A DNA stretch of 64,000 nucleotides from the NCBI GenBank assembly GCA_018780645.1, contig JADMJJ010000036.1, positions 124,001-188,000 of the forward strand, read 5' to 3'. A model generated the notes under the pieces. That model saw only the letters and a list, made by a program, of their open reading frames with translations. It had not been told where the DNA came from and did not search any database. This DNA comes from Burkholderiaceae bacterium. GTDB taxonomy: Bacteria; Pseudomonadota; Gammaproteobacteria; Burkholderiales; Burkholderiaceae_C. A program made the translations under genes and the position numbers. Of the stretch, positions 1 through 9,150 are shown in pieces (position 1 is the stretch's first letter; each line of letters begins with the position of its first letter).

Positions 1-3000
1 GGCGCCTTGCTGCCGATGAGCGGCGAGAAGAAGGTGGCCGTGCTGGTGCGCGACCTGCCGGGCCTGCGCATCGAGCTGGGCCGCGTGCAACCGTCGCAGC
101 TGCAGCATCTGGTGTCGCAGGCCCAGGGCAGCTTCACCAATCCCGAGTTCTACGGCAGCTTCGGCCCGGACAATATGACCGAGCGCTTCGAGCGCAAGCA
201 GCCCCTGCCGCAGCTGCAGCGCGGCAAGCCGCACTACGAGGCGATCGATCTGTCCGAGTACCTGGCCAAGGACGGCGAACAGAAGCGCGGCCTATTCTTG
301 CTCAAGGTGCAGGGCTATGACCCCAAGGCCGAGGACGGCAGCCGTGCCGTGCCGGCCCGTACCGAACCGGAGGAGGGCGAAGGCGAGGGCGCTGGTGGAG
401 ATCAGGGCGAGGCCGCGCCGCAGGACGGCACTGACCCGGCCAGCATGGAGCAATCACGCCTGCTGCTGGTCACCGACCTGGGCCTGCTGATCAAGCAGAG
501 CACCGATGGCTCGCGCGATGTGTTCGTGCAGTCCATCTACACCGGCCTGCCGCTGGCCGGTGTGACCGTCGAGGTGATGGCCAAGAACGGCAGCATCCTG
601 TTCAGCCAGCTGACCGATGCCGGCGGCCGCGCCCATTTCGACAAGCTCGAAGGCCTGACCCGCGAGCGCGCGCCGTTGCTGGTGCTGGCGAGGAAGGCCG
701 GCGACATGAGCTTCATGCCGCTGAACCGTTATGACCGCCAGCTCGACTATTCGCGCTTCGACGTTGGCGGCATGCCCAATGCCCGCACGCAGGATCAGCT
801 CAGCGCCTATCTGTTCTCCGATCGCGGCATCTACCGCCCTGGCGAGACGATGAAGATAGGCCTGATCGTCAAGGCCGCCGACTGGGCCAGGCCGCTGGCC
901 GGCGTGCCGCTGGAGGCCGAGGTGCTCGATGCCCGCGGCCTGACCGTCAAGCGTGAGCGTTTGCGTCTGGCGGCCGGCGGCTTTGCCGAACTGAGCCACA
1001 CGACCCTGGAGACTTCGCCCACCGGCAATTACACGGTCAACCTGAACATCATCGGCAAGGAGGGCCGCGTCGAGCGGCAGATCGGCACCGTCACGGTCAA
1101 GGTGCAGGAGTTCCTGCCGGACCGGATGAAGGTCACGGCCCAGCTGTCTTCACCCGCCGTCGAAGGCTGGGTCAACCCGAAAGACCTGAAGGGCCGCATC
1201 AACGCACAGAACCTGTTCGGCACGCCCGCCGAGAACCGCCGTGTCGAGGCCAGCATGACCTTGCAGCCGGCCTGGCCGGCCTTCCGCAGCCATGCCGACT
1301 ACCAGTTCTACGACCCGCAGCGCGCCAAGGAGGGCTTTACCGACGAACTGCCCGCGGGCCAGACCGATGTGAACGGCGACGCCGAGTTTGACTTGCGGCT
1401 GCAGCGTTTCGCCAAGGCCACCTACCGCCTGAGCCTGCTGGCCAAGGTGTTCGAGCCCGAGGGCGGGCGCAGCGTGGCGGCCGAGACCAGCGCGCTGGTC
1501 TCCGAGCAGGCCTTCCTGATCGGCGTCAAGCATGACGGTGACCTGGGCTATGTGTCGCGTGGCAGCCAGCGCTTCAGCCATCTGATCGCCATCGACCCGG
1601 CGGCGAAGAAGACGGCCGTGCAAGATCTGACCCTGCAGTTCGTCGAGCGCAAGGTCGTGTCGGTGCTGATGCGCCAACCCAATGACACCTACCGCTACGA
1701 GTCGCGCAAGAAGGAGAGCGTGATCAGCGAGGGCGCGCTGGCTATTCCCTCGGCCGGCCACAAGCTGGCGCTGGACACCTCCAAGGCTGGCAACTACAGC
1801 TATGTGCTGCGCGACGCCTCTGGCACCGAGCTGAACCGCATCGACTACAGCGTGGCCGGCGCTGGCAATGTGACGCGCTCGCTGGAGCGCAATGCCGAGC
1901 TGCAGCTGACCCTTAGCAAGAAGGACTACGCCCCTGGCGAAGACATCGAGATCAGCATCCGCGCGCCCTACGTCGGCGCCGGCCTGATCACCATCGAGCG
2001 CGACAAGATCTATGCGCAGCAGTGGTTCAAGACCACCACCACCGCCTCGGTGCAGAAGATCAAGCTGCCCAAGGACTTCGAGGGCAATGGCTATGTGAAT
2101 GTGCAGTTTGTCCGCGACCCGGCCTCGGACGAGATCTTCATGAGCCCGTTGAGCTATGGCGTCGTGCCTTTCGCCACCAGCCTGGCGCAGCGCACCAACA
2201 ACCTGAAACTGACGGTGCCCGAGCTGACCAAGCCCGGCCAGGCGCTGAAGATCAAGCTCGCCGCCGAGAAGCCGACACGCGCGGTGGTGTTCGCCATCGA
2301 CGAGGGCATTCTGCAGGTGGCCCGCTACCAGACGGCAGACCCGCTGGGCTTCTTCTTCCAGAAGCGTGCGCTGGAGGTGCGCAGCACGCAGATCCTCGAC
2401 CTGATACTGCCCGAGTTCAAGCGCCTGATGGCCGCCTCGGCCCCGGGCGGTGATGATGCCGGCGCCAATGCGCGCCAGCTGAACCCGTTCAAGCGCAAGG
2501 GCGAAGCGCCGGCCGTGTACTGGTCGGGCATTGTCGACGTCAACGGCGAGAAGGAGTTCAGCTACACCGTGCCGGGCCACTTCAATGGCACGCTTCGAGT
2601 GATGGCGGTGGCCGTCAATGACGCGGCCATCGGCGTGGCGCAGACCAAGGCCCTGGTGCGCGGCGACTTCGTGCTGTCGCCCAACCTGCCGCTGATGGTC
2701 ACGCCGGGCGACCAGTTCGAGGTTTCGGTCGGTGTGGCCAACAACGTCACCGGCGCGCCCAAGGATGCTCCGGTGCTGCTGGCGATCAAGCCGGCCGCCA
2801 CCTTCGAGCTGGTGGGCGACCCCAGCCAGACATTGAAGATCAGCCCCATGCGCGAAGGCGTGGCCCGCTTCAAGCTGAAGGTCAAGGATGCCGCCGCGGC
2901 CAAGCTCGGCTCTGCCACCTTGGAGTTCACCGCCAGCTGGAACGGCAAGACGGCGACGCGCCGCATGGACATCAGCGTGCGCCCGGCCACGCCCATGGCC

Positions 3001-4563
3001 ACCACCCTGAGCATAGGCAGTTTCAGCGGCTCCAAGGACGTGGACACGCCGCGCACCCTGGTGCCTGAGTTCCGCAAGCAGGAGGTGGCGCTGTCGGTGC
3101 TGCCGCTGGCCCTGGCGCCGGGGCTGATGACCTATCTCGACCACTTCCAGCATGCCTGCACCGAGCAGCTGGTGAGCCGCAGCCTGCCCGCCCTGGCCCT
3201 GGCCAAGCGGCCTGAGTTCGCGCAAGACCGACCGCCGCAGAGTGCCGCTTTAAGCCTGCAGCAGACCCTGAACGTGCTGCGCACCCGGCAGAACGCGCAG
3301 GGCGGCTTCGGGCTCTGGGCGGCCTCTGTGCAGGCTGACGAGTACGCGTCGGTCTATGCCGTGCACCTGATGCTGGAAGCGCGCGAGCTCGACGTGCCCG
3401 GCGCCACCGTGCCGGCCGATATGCTGAACAAGGGCCTGGAGTATCTGCAGCAGCTGGCGGCCAGCAATCCGGCCGATCTGAACGCGGCGCGCCAGCGGGC
3501 CTATGCGATCTATTTGCTGACGCGCAACGGCGCGGTGACGACGCCGCTGCTGGCGGGCCTGCGCGAAACCCTGGACGCCAAGCATGCGAAGGAGTGGAAG
3601 CTAGATGCCACGGCCGCCTACCTGGCCGCAACCTACCAGCTGCTGAAGCAGGAGAAGCCCGCGGCCGAGCTGATCTCACCGCTGGCCAGGCAGGTCGAGC
3701 AGGGCGGGCCGGTCTATCGCTATGCCTACTACAACGACCCGACGATACGCGACGCGCAGACGCTGTACCTGCTGGCCCGCCACTTCCCGGCGCGGTTGAA
3801 GGGCCTGGACGCCAAGGCCTACGCGCGCTTCGTCGCGCCGCTGGCCAGCGGTGGCTACAACACCGTGTCCTCGGCCTGGACGGTGCTGGCCTTCGATGCG
3901 ATGGCGCGCACCTTGGGCGAGCAGGCGCTGGGCAAGCTGGCCGTCGTCCAGCTCGATGCCAAGGGCGTGGCCGCGCCGCTGGCGCTGCCCGCCAATCTGC
4001 TGCCGCGTGCGGCCTTCCTGCCCGGCACGGCCAAGCTGAAGCTCAGCAACGACAGCGGCCTGACCAGCTACTACGCCGTCACCCAGACCGGTTATGACGC
4101 CGTGCCGCCGACGCAGGAGCTGAAGTCCGGGCTGGAAGTGGTGCGCGAGTACGTTGGCGCCGATGGCAAGCCGGTCACGCGGGTGTTGGTCGGCGATGAA
4201 GTGACGGTGCGCCTGAGCCTGCGCGGCATGCCGATGACCAGCGCCTCGGGCGCCGGCAGTGCGACGGTCAGCAGCGTCGCGCTGACCGATCTGCTGCCCG
4301 GCGGCTTCGAGCCGGTGCAGGGGCGCGATGCGAATGGCGCACCGAGCACAGTCGCCGGCCCGAATCTGGAGTTCGCCGATGTGCGCGAAGACCGCGTCGT
4401 GATCTACAGCTGGGCCGATGACAAGGTGCAGACCTACACGTACAAGATCCGCGCCACCAATATCGGCGAGTTCGTTGTGCCGCCGGCATTCGCGCAATCA
4501 ATGTATGAGCGCGAGCGCCAGGCGCGTTCGCTGGCCGGGCGCATGGTCGTCGTGGCGAAGTGA
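1..4563 (+). CDS. alpha-2-macroglobulin family protein (YfhM-like), 5' truncated by window edge
   Basis: Bacterial alpha-2-macroglobulins are periplasmic or lipid-anchored protease traps. The frame is open from base 1, so the true start and any signal/lipobox lie upstream; 1520 residues are present against about 1650 in E. coli YfhM, so roughly a tenth is missing. Repeated beta-rich MG-type domains fill the first two thirds (for example DRGIYRPGETMKIGL near residue 275). An A2M-domain signature (YWSGIVDVNGEKEFSYTVPG) lies near residue 840. The thioester motif CTEQ is at residues 1053-1056 of the visible translation, so a covalent trapping mechanism looks intact, followed by the alpha-helical thioester domain and a C-terminal receptor-like domain. 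It is followed at 7 nt by a nucleotidyltransferase gene and then pbpC; the A2M-pbpC pairing is known from many proteobacteria and suggests envelope defence linked to wall repair. Confidence 0.93.
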   Translation, partial: GALLPMSGEKKVAVLVRDLPGLRIELGRVQPSQLQHLVSQAQGSFTNPEFYGSFGPDNMTERFERKQPLPQLQRGKPHYEAIDLSEYLAKDGEQKRGLFLLKVQGYDPKAEDGSRAVPARTEPEEGEGEGAGGDQGEAAPQDGTDPASMEQSRLLLVTDLGLLIKQSTDGSRDVFVQSIYTGLPLAGVTVEVMAKNGSILFSQLTDAGGRAHFDKLEGLTRERAPLLVLARKAGDMSFMPLNRYDRQLDYSRFDVGGMPNARTQDQLSAYLFSDRGIYRPGETMKIGLIVKAADWARPLAGVPLEAEVLDARGLTVKRERLRLAAGGFAELSHTTLETSPTGNYTVNLNIIGKEGRVERQIGTVTVKVQEFLPDRMKVTAQLSSPAVEGWVNPKDLKGRINAQNLFGTPAENRRVEASMTLQPAWPAFRSHADYQFYDPQRAKEGFTDELPAGQTDVNGDAEFDLRLQRFAKATYRLSLLAKVFEPEGGRSVAAETSALVSEQAFLIGVKHDGDLGYVSRGSQRFSHLIAIDPAAKKTAVQDLTLQFVERKVVSVLMRQPNDTYRYESRKKESVISEGALAIPSAGHKLALDTSKAGNYSYVLRDASGTELNRIDYSVAGAGNVTRSLERNAELQLTLSKKDYAPGEDIEISIRAPYVGAGLITIERDKIYAQQWFKTTTTASVQKIKLPKDFEGNGYVNVQFVRDPASDEIFMSPLSYGVVPFATSLAQRTNNLKLTVPELTKPGQALKIKLAAEKPTRAVVFAIDEGILQVARYQTADPLGFFFQKRALEVRSTQILDLILPEFKRLMAASAPGGDDAGANARQLNPFKRKGEAPAVYWSGIVDVNGEKEFSYTVPGHFNGTLRVMAVAVNDAAIGVAQTKALVRGDFVLSPNLPLMVTPGDQFEVSVGVANNVTGAPKDAPVLLAIKPAATFELVGDPSQTLKISPMREGVARFKLKVKDAAAAKLGSATLEFTASWNGKTATRRMDISVRPATPMATTLSIGSFSGSKDVDTPRTLVPEFRKQEVALSVLPLALAPGLMTYLDHFQHACTEQLVSRSLPALALAKRPEFAQDRPPQSAALSLQQTLNVLRTRQNAQGGFGLWAASVQADEYASVYAVHLMLEARELDVPGATVPADMLNKGLEYLQQLAASNPADLNAARQRAYAIYLLTRNGAVTTPLLAGLRETLDAKHAKEWKLDATAAYLAATYQLLKQEKPAAELISPLARQVEQGGPVYRYAYYNDPTIRDAQTLYLLARHFPARLKGLDAKAYARFVAPLASGGYNTVSSAWTVLAFDAMARTLGEQALGKLAVVQLDAKGVAAPLALPANLLPRAAFLPGTAKLKLSNDSGLTSYYAVTQTGYDAVPPTQELKSGLEVVREYVGADGKPVTRVLVGDEVTVRLSLRGMPMTSASGAGSATVSSVALTDLLPGGFEPVQGRDANGAPSTVAGPNLEFADVREDRVVIYSWADDKVQTYTYKIRATNIGEFVVPPAFAQSMYERERQARSLAGRMVVVAK

Positions 4564-4570
4564 GGAGAAG

Positions 4571-5365
4571 ATGAGTACCGTTGACCGATCAAGCCTGGTG
4601 GCGACGCTGCGCGGCGCCCTGGAAGCCCACGCGGATGTCGATGCTGCCTGGGAGGGCGGCAGTGCGGCCTTCAGCTATCGCGACGAGCTGTCCGATGTCG
4701 ATGCGGTGATAGTGGTGGCCGATGACGCTGTCGAAGCGGTGTTCGCGGCCGTCGAGGCGGCGCTCAACGCTTTGTCGCCGATTGCGCTGCGACATGACGT
4801 GACTGGCACGCCTGGCTTCACCCAGCGCTTCTACCGGCTGCGCGACGCCTCGGAGTTCCTGGTCGTCGATCTGGTGCTGATCAGGCGCAGCGATCCGCTG
4901 CTGTTCCGCGATGTCGAACTGCATGGCCGGGGCCAGACCTGGGTGGATCGCAAGGGCCTGTTGCAGCCCTCGTATCTGGATGCCGCGGCTGACCTTGAAC
5001 AGGCCCGCGCCCGCATCCCGGTGCTGCGCACGGCCTTCGACATGTTCCAGCACATCCCGACCAAGGAGCGGCTGCGTGGCCGCGCCGTCGAGGCCTTGCA
5101 GTTCTACCAGGGCATGACCTTGCGGCCCCTGGTCGAGGCGCTGCGCCTGCTGCATTGCCCGCAGCGCCGCATCTTCGGCCTGCGCTACCTGGCCCGCGAT
5201 CTGCCGGCCGAGGTGGTGGCGCGCATCGAACAGCTGATGTTCGTGGCCGATCTGCCCGATCTGGAGCGCAAGCACGAACAGGCGCAGCAATGGTTCTGGG
5301 AGACGATGGCCCGCCTGGAGCGCGATGGGCCCGGAGCGGCCGACGATGGGTCTGCCCAGAACTAG
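4571..5365 (+). CDS. nucleotidyltransferase-fold protein (264 aa)
   Basis: The N-terminal part carries a pol-beta-type nucleotidyltransferase signature: GGSAAFSYRDELSDVD (residues about 22-37), i.e. a glycine-serine loop followed by a D-x-D metal-binding pair, and a later acidic position in EFLVVDLVLI that fits the third carboxylate. The C-terminal half is helical and unassigned. The ATG at 4571 is chosen because AGGAGAAG directly precedes it; a longer in-frame reading would run back into the A2M gene. It lies between the A2M and pbpC genes with 7 nt upstream and a 20-nt overlap downstream, so the three are probably cotranscribed. Aminoglycoside-type adenylyltransferase or another small-molecule or protein nucleotidyltransferase are possible; the substrate cannot be read from the sequence. 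Confidence 0.8.
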   Translation: MSTVDRSSLVATLRGALEAHADVDAAWEGGSAAFSYRDELSDVDAVIVVADDAVEAVFAAVEAALNALSPIALRHDVTGTPGFTQRFYRLRDASEFLVVDLVLIRRSDPLLFRDVELHGRGQTWVDRKGLLQPSYLDAAADLEQARARIPVLRTAFDMFQHIPTKERLRGRAVEALQFYQGMTLRPLVEALRLLHCPQRRIFGLRYLARDLPAEVVARIEQLMFVADLPDLERKHEQAQQWFWETMARLERDGPGAADDGSAQN

Positions 5366-7736
5366 ACTGCGGCGGCTGGCCTGGCTGCTGCTGGTCATCG
5401 CGCTGGCCCTGGCGTCCCTGCGCCTGTGTCCCAAGCCGGCGCTGCGTGAGCAGGCCAGCTACTCGTCGGCTTTCTACAGCAGCGATGGCGCGCTGCTGCG
5501 CCTGACCTTGGCCCGCGATGAGCAATACCGCGTCTGGACGCCGCTTGAGCAGATCGACCCGCGTCTCATCGAGGCGGTACAGCTCTATGAAGACCGCTGG
5601 TTTGCCTGGCATCCAGGCGTCAACCCGGCCAGCCTGGTGCGTGGCGCCGTCAGCACCTGGAGTGGCGACAAGCGGCGTGGTGGTTCGACGCTGAGCATGC
5701 AGCTGGCGAGGCGCCTGTACCGCATCGACAGCCGCTCGCCGGTGGGCAAGCTCAGGCAGATAAGCGCGGCACTGTGGCTGGAGGCACGCCACGGCAAGCG
5801 CGAGATCCTGGAGGCATACCTGAACCTCGCGCCCTACGGCGGCAATATCGAGGGCGCCGGGGCGGCCAGCTTGATCTATTTTGGCAAGCGGGCGGATCAA
5901 CTGTTGCTGCCCGAGGCCCTGGCGCTGGCGGTGATCCCGCAGAACCCCAATCGCCGTGGCGGTGAGGCCTGGCCCGTCGCCCTGGGCCATGCACGCGGGC
6001 GGCTGTGGCATGCTTGGTTGAAGTGCCATCCTCAAGACCTGGCCCCGTCACAGCAGGCCAGCCTGAACCTGCCCTTGAATCTGCGCAGCGCCAAGGAGCT
6101 GCCGTTCGCTGCACCGCATGCGGTGCAGACCTTGATGCGGCAACTGCCGTCAGCGCAGACGACGCTGAGCCTGCATGGGCCGACGCAGCGCGCCGTCGAG
6201 CGCGCCATCACCCAGTTCCTCGATAGCCGTAAAGGCCAGGGCCTGAACAACGCCGCGGCCCTGTTGGTCGACACGCAGACGATGCAGGTGCGCGCCTGGG
6301 TCGGCTCGGCCAACTGGTTCGACGACAAGATTGACGGCCAGGTCAATGCCACCACGGCCAAGCGTTCGCCGGGCTCGACGCTGAAGCCATTTATCTACGC
6401 ACTGGCGCTGGACCAGGGCGTGCTGCACCCGGCCAGCATCCTGAAGGATGCGCCCACGGCCTTCGGCACCTACAGCCCGGAGAACTTCGACGGCCGCTTC
6501 GAAGGGCCCATCACCGCCGCCAACGCGCTGGTGCGCAGCCGCAACATCCCGGCCGTCCAGGTGTCGTCCAAGCTGCAGCAGCCGAACCTGTACCAGTTCC
6601 TGAAGCTGGCCGGCGTCAGCCAGCTGGCCAGCGAGCAGCACTACGGCCTGGCCCTGACCCTGGGTGGCGGCGAGCTGAGCATGGAGGAGCTGATCGGGAT
6701 GTACGCGATGCTGACGAACGACGGTGAGCTGAAGGCCTTGCGATTCACGGCTGATGCGTCGGGGCCGGCAAAGGGCCAGCAACTGCTGAGCGCAGAGGCC
6801 GCCTTCATCACCCTGGACATGCTGCGCAACAACCCGCGGCCCGACACCGGCCGGCCGGCCTTTCCCCGCGTGGCCTGGAAGACCGGCACCTCCTGGGGCT
6901 TTCGTGATGCCTGGACGGCGGGGGTGTTCGGCCGCTACGCGCTGGTCGTCTGGCTGGGCAACTTCGATGCCACCTCGAACCCAGCACTGGTCGGCGTGCA
7001 GGTCGCCGCCCCGCTGTTCTTCCAGATCGTCGACAGCCTGCGCAACCAGGGCCTGGACGCCGGCGAGGTGGCCACCAAGGCCCCGGCCAATCTGAGCCGC
7101 GTCGAGGTCTGCGCGGCCAGCGGCGACCTGCCCAACGAGCACTGCAAACAACTGGCCGAGACCTGGTTCATCCCCGGCAAGTCACCGATCAAGCTCAGCA
7201 CCCTGCACCGCGCCGTGCTGGTCGACGCCTCGGGCCGCGCCGTCTGCCGCCCCGGCGCCAACATCCGCGAAGAGGTGTTCGAGTACTGGAGCAGCGACAT
7301 GCTGCAGCTGTTCGCCCAGGCCGGCATGCCGCGGCGCGTGCCGCCGGCACCGGCGCGCTGCGGCGTGGTGGTGGCTGCCGAAGCCCAGGGTGATGGGCCG
7401 CGCATCGTTTCGCCGCTGCAGGGGGCCAGTTATGTTCTGCGGGTGAAGCAGGCGACGCCGCTTACAAGTCGTTCGCCGGGCCGCTCCCAAGAACGAGTTG
7501 GCCCCCCAGGGGGGGGGTCAGCGTACTCGCTGTATGGGGGTGCCATTCTTTTGAGAGCCAATGCCGCGCGGCAGGGGCTGGTTTATTGGTTTGCTGATGC
7601 GGCGTATCTGGGGCAGGCCGCCGCCGGGAAGGATTTGAGTTGGCAGCCGCCAGCGGCTGGGCGCTATCTGCTCAGTGCGGTGGATGCTCAGGGTGCGGCC
7701 GATACACGAGAGGTGGCGGTGGAGTTCACGAATTGA
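5346..7736 (+). CDS. pbpC: penicillin-binding protein 1C, bifunctional transglycosylase/transpeptidase
   Basis: Class A penicillin-binding protein that polymerises and cross-links peptidoglycan in the periplasm, 796 residues. An N-terminal membrane anchor (about residues 10-28) is followed by the glycosyltransferase 51 motifs EDRWFAWHPGVNP, GGSTLSMQLAR and NLAPYGGN, then the transpeptidase motifs STLK (nucleophile Ser, about residue 344), SRN and KTGTSWG, and a C-terminal BiPBP_C domain typical of PBP1C. The ATG at 5346 is preferred over 5325 because GGAG ends 9 nt upstream and the overlap with the preceding gene is smaller. The C-terminal domain is odd: residues about 705-735 (SRSPGRSQERVGPPGGG and following) interrupt the expected strand and are encoded by a C/G-tract palindromic stretch resembling an intergenic repeat inserted in frame. 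Confidence 0.95.
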   Translation: MGLPRTRLRRLAWLLLVIALALASLRLCPKPALREQASYSSAFYSSDGALLRLTLARDEQYRVWTPLEQIDPRLIEAVQLYEDRWFAWHPGVNPASLVRGAVSTWSGDKRRGGSTLSMQLARRLYRIDSRSPVGKLRQISAALWLEARHGKREILEAYLNLAPYGGNIEGAGAASLIYFGKRADQLLLPEALALAVIPQNPNRRGGEAWPVALGHARGRLWHAWLKCHPQDLAPSQQASLNLPLNLRSAKELPFAAPHAVQTLMRQLPSAQTTLSLHGPTQRAVERAITQFLDSRKGQGLNNAAALLVDTQTMQVRAWVGSANWFDDKIDGQVNATTAKRSPGSTLKPFIYALALDQGVLHPASILKDAPTAFGTYSPENFDGRFEGPITAANALVRSRNIPAVQVSSKLQQPNLYQFLKLAGVSQLASEQHYGLALTLGGGELSMEELIGMYAMLTNDGELKALRFTADASGPAKGQQLLSAEAAFITLDMLRNNPRPDTGRPAFPRVAWKTGTSWGFRDAWTAGVFGRYALVVWLGNFDATSNPALVGVQVAAPLFFQIVDSLRNQGLDAGEVATKAPANLSRVEVCAASGDLPNEHCKQLAETWFIPGKSPIKLSTLHRAVLVDASGRAVCRPGANIREEVFEYWSSDMLQLFAQAGMPRRVPPAPARCGVVVAAEAQGDGPRIVSPLQGASYVLRVKQATPLTSRSPGRSQERVGPPGGGSAYSLYGGAILLRANAARQGLVYWFADAAYLGQAAAGKDLSWQPPAAGRYLLSAVDAQGAADTREVAVEFTN
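7455..7552 (+). repeat. probable in-frame repeat insertion inside pbpC
   Basis: Between codons for YVLRVKQ and GGAILLRAN, two halves of a normal BiPBP_C domain, lies about 90-100 bases with different texture. It holds the palindromic tract CCCCCCAGGGGGG followed by several more Gs, and flanking text (CCGCTCCCAAGAACGAG, TACTCGCTGTATGGGGGTG) that resembles intergenic repeats I remember from Comamonadaceae-type genomes. The reading frame is kept through it. Exact ends are uncertain because no uninterrupted homologue can be aligned here, and no second copy was found in this window. Confidence 0.55.
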
Positions 7737-7806
7737 GGGCTCACGCTACCCGTCATCTAGCTGGACGGTTTGGTCAGTTGCGCGGGCCGCTGCTGTGATC
7801 GGCTAC

Positions 7807-7913
7807 GGGTTTGTCCCCTTGGCCTCGATGGGGCAGGCTCCGCTAAATAGCCAGTTCGGGCGCGGCGCGCCACAGTTCCACGCCGGGCGCAGCAGGCCAA
7901 AGGCTTGGTATGG
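7807..7913 (+). repeat. 107-bp imperfect direct repeat, copy A
   Basis: Aligns without gaps to 9151-9257 with 69 of 107 positions identical by eye count. The ends are nearly invariant (GGGTTTGTCC at the left, TTGGTATGG at the right) and the middle is variable. Offsets 10-14 and 22-26 can pair as a short hairpin in both copies, with one compensatory change (C-G here, T-A in copy B). It ends 40 bases before the ATG of the membrane hydrolase gene. Confidence 0.75.
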
Positions 7914-7952
7914 ACTCGAAGTGCATCAACAACACATTCGGCCATCTCACAA

Positions 7953-9110
7953 ATGTCACCGATTCACATCATCCCAGTACATGGGACCTTTGCGCGCGGC
8001 GCACTCTGGGCTTGCCCGGAGTCAGCTCTCCTGTCGTACTTAGTGAATCGACTAAGAACAGAAGGACTGGATTCAAAAGTTCACGATTTCAATTGGAGTG
8101 GTCGAAATGACGTTTCGGCACGCTATGAGGGCGCAAAGGCGCTTGCCGAACTTATTGACTCAATCGGCATAGCGACTGATGAAAAGCTATTTGTCGTTGC
8201 GCATAGTCACGGCGGCACACTACTCTCTCTGCTATTTCAACATTTCCCTACCCAAGCAGACCGTGTAACGGCAAGTGTCTGTATGGCAACCCCTTGGATT
8301 TCAGTGCGGGCCGAACCAAATATCCTTGACATTAGAGCTGGCGTATACGGATTGGCGATGCTCGGGATTCTGCCAATCTCGGTCGTCGCCGTTGCACTTG
8401 CCGTATATGCTATGTCGAACCTCAACCTAGCATACCTGTTCCTCCTATTTGGGTTTGTTCCGATAGCTTTGATGCTCATGCTCGTCTGCGTATACGTTAT
8501 TTTTCAACTCTACAGACCGAAGGGTGTACTCGAAGATATTCGCGACAGAGTAAATCGCTTTGCTAGCGAGATGGACACGGGATCAACGAAGGTGCCGCGC
8601 ATGCTCTGTATCATTCCATCGCGGGACGAGGCGTCCGCGCTTTTGAAAATGGCTGAAATTGGAGAGTTTCTATTGAAGGCAATTTTGCGGCCGCTAGTGT
8701 TCCTCGGGCTGCATCTATCCGGAAAATCGGGGCGACGTTGGACTACGGTATCAATTTTCGCCATAATTTGGATGGCAGTTGCTCTATTAATTATCAATTA
8801 CCCACCACTGCTCCTTTGGATCACCGGCGCTTCCTTCGCCGTTTTGTTGCTTATGATTGTTTCGCTTATTGTGTCAGGCATAGTGTTTGGAGCAACGAGC
8901 GCCGCTGCAAGACTCTATTGTCGATTCTCGGTAGACCCAACGCCGCTAGGGTGGCACGAGATTCTGATGATTCGATCTGAGGCAAGTATGCTCAATCACA
9001 GTGCAATCTATGAATATCCTTCTGTCCACGAAGCGATCTTCCAGCACTTTGCTGGTGCTTCCGGCGAACCCGGGGTCAAGTCTAAAAGTTTGAACCCCCT
9101 CCCCCGATGA
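7953..9110 (+). CDS. membrane-associated alpha/beta hydrolase, lipase-like (385 aa)
   Basis: Residues 4-11 (IHIIPVHG) give the first strand and oxyanion-region HG of an alpha/beta hydrolase, and AHSHGG at residues 83-88 is a nucleophile elbow with Ser85. An acidic and a histidine partner cannot be fixed, although HSAIYEYPSVHE near the end looks like the histidine loop. Unusually, two hydrophobic segments (about residues 130-205) and two more (about 280-335) are embedded between the catalytic halves, so the protein should be anchored in the membrane with its active site facing the cytoplasm. The ATG at 7953 is the first that begins with the catalytic core. Base composition is near 50% G+C, far below its neighbours, which suggests acquisition. 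The substrate is unknown; a phospholipase-like effector is one option. Confidence 0.75.
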   Translation: MSPIHIIPVHGTFARGALWACPESALLSYLVNRLRTEGLDSKVHDFNWSGRNDVSARYEGAKALAELIDSIGIATDEKLFVVAHSHGGTLLSLLFQHFPTQADRVTASVCMATPWISVRAEPNILDIRAGVYGLAMLGILPISVVAVALAVYAMSNLNLAYLFLLFGFVPIALMLMLVCVYVIFQLYRPKGVLEDIRDRVNRFASEMDTGSTKVPRMLCIIPSRDEASALLKMAEIGEFLLKAILRPLVFLGLHLSGKSGRRWTTVSIFAIIWMAVALLIINYPPLLLWITGASFAVLLLMIVSLIVSGIVFGATSAAARLYCRFSVDPTPLGWHEILMIRSEASMLNHSAIYEYPSVHEAIFQHFAGASGEPGVKSKSLNPLPR

Positions 9111-9150
9111 CTCGCCGCCGTCGAGCCTGTCGCTCGGCCCGCGCGATCGC

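Noticed and set aside
1150..3225. A 691-codon open frame antisense to the A2M gene
   Set aside because: Shadow of the high-GC coding frame: composition is Gln/His/Arg/Gly-rich with no motif, and the plus strand encodes a clear A2M.
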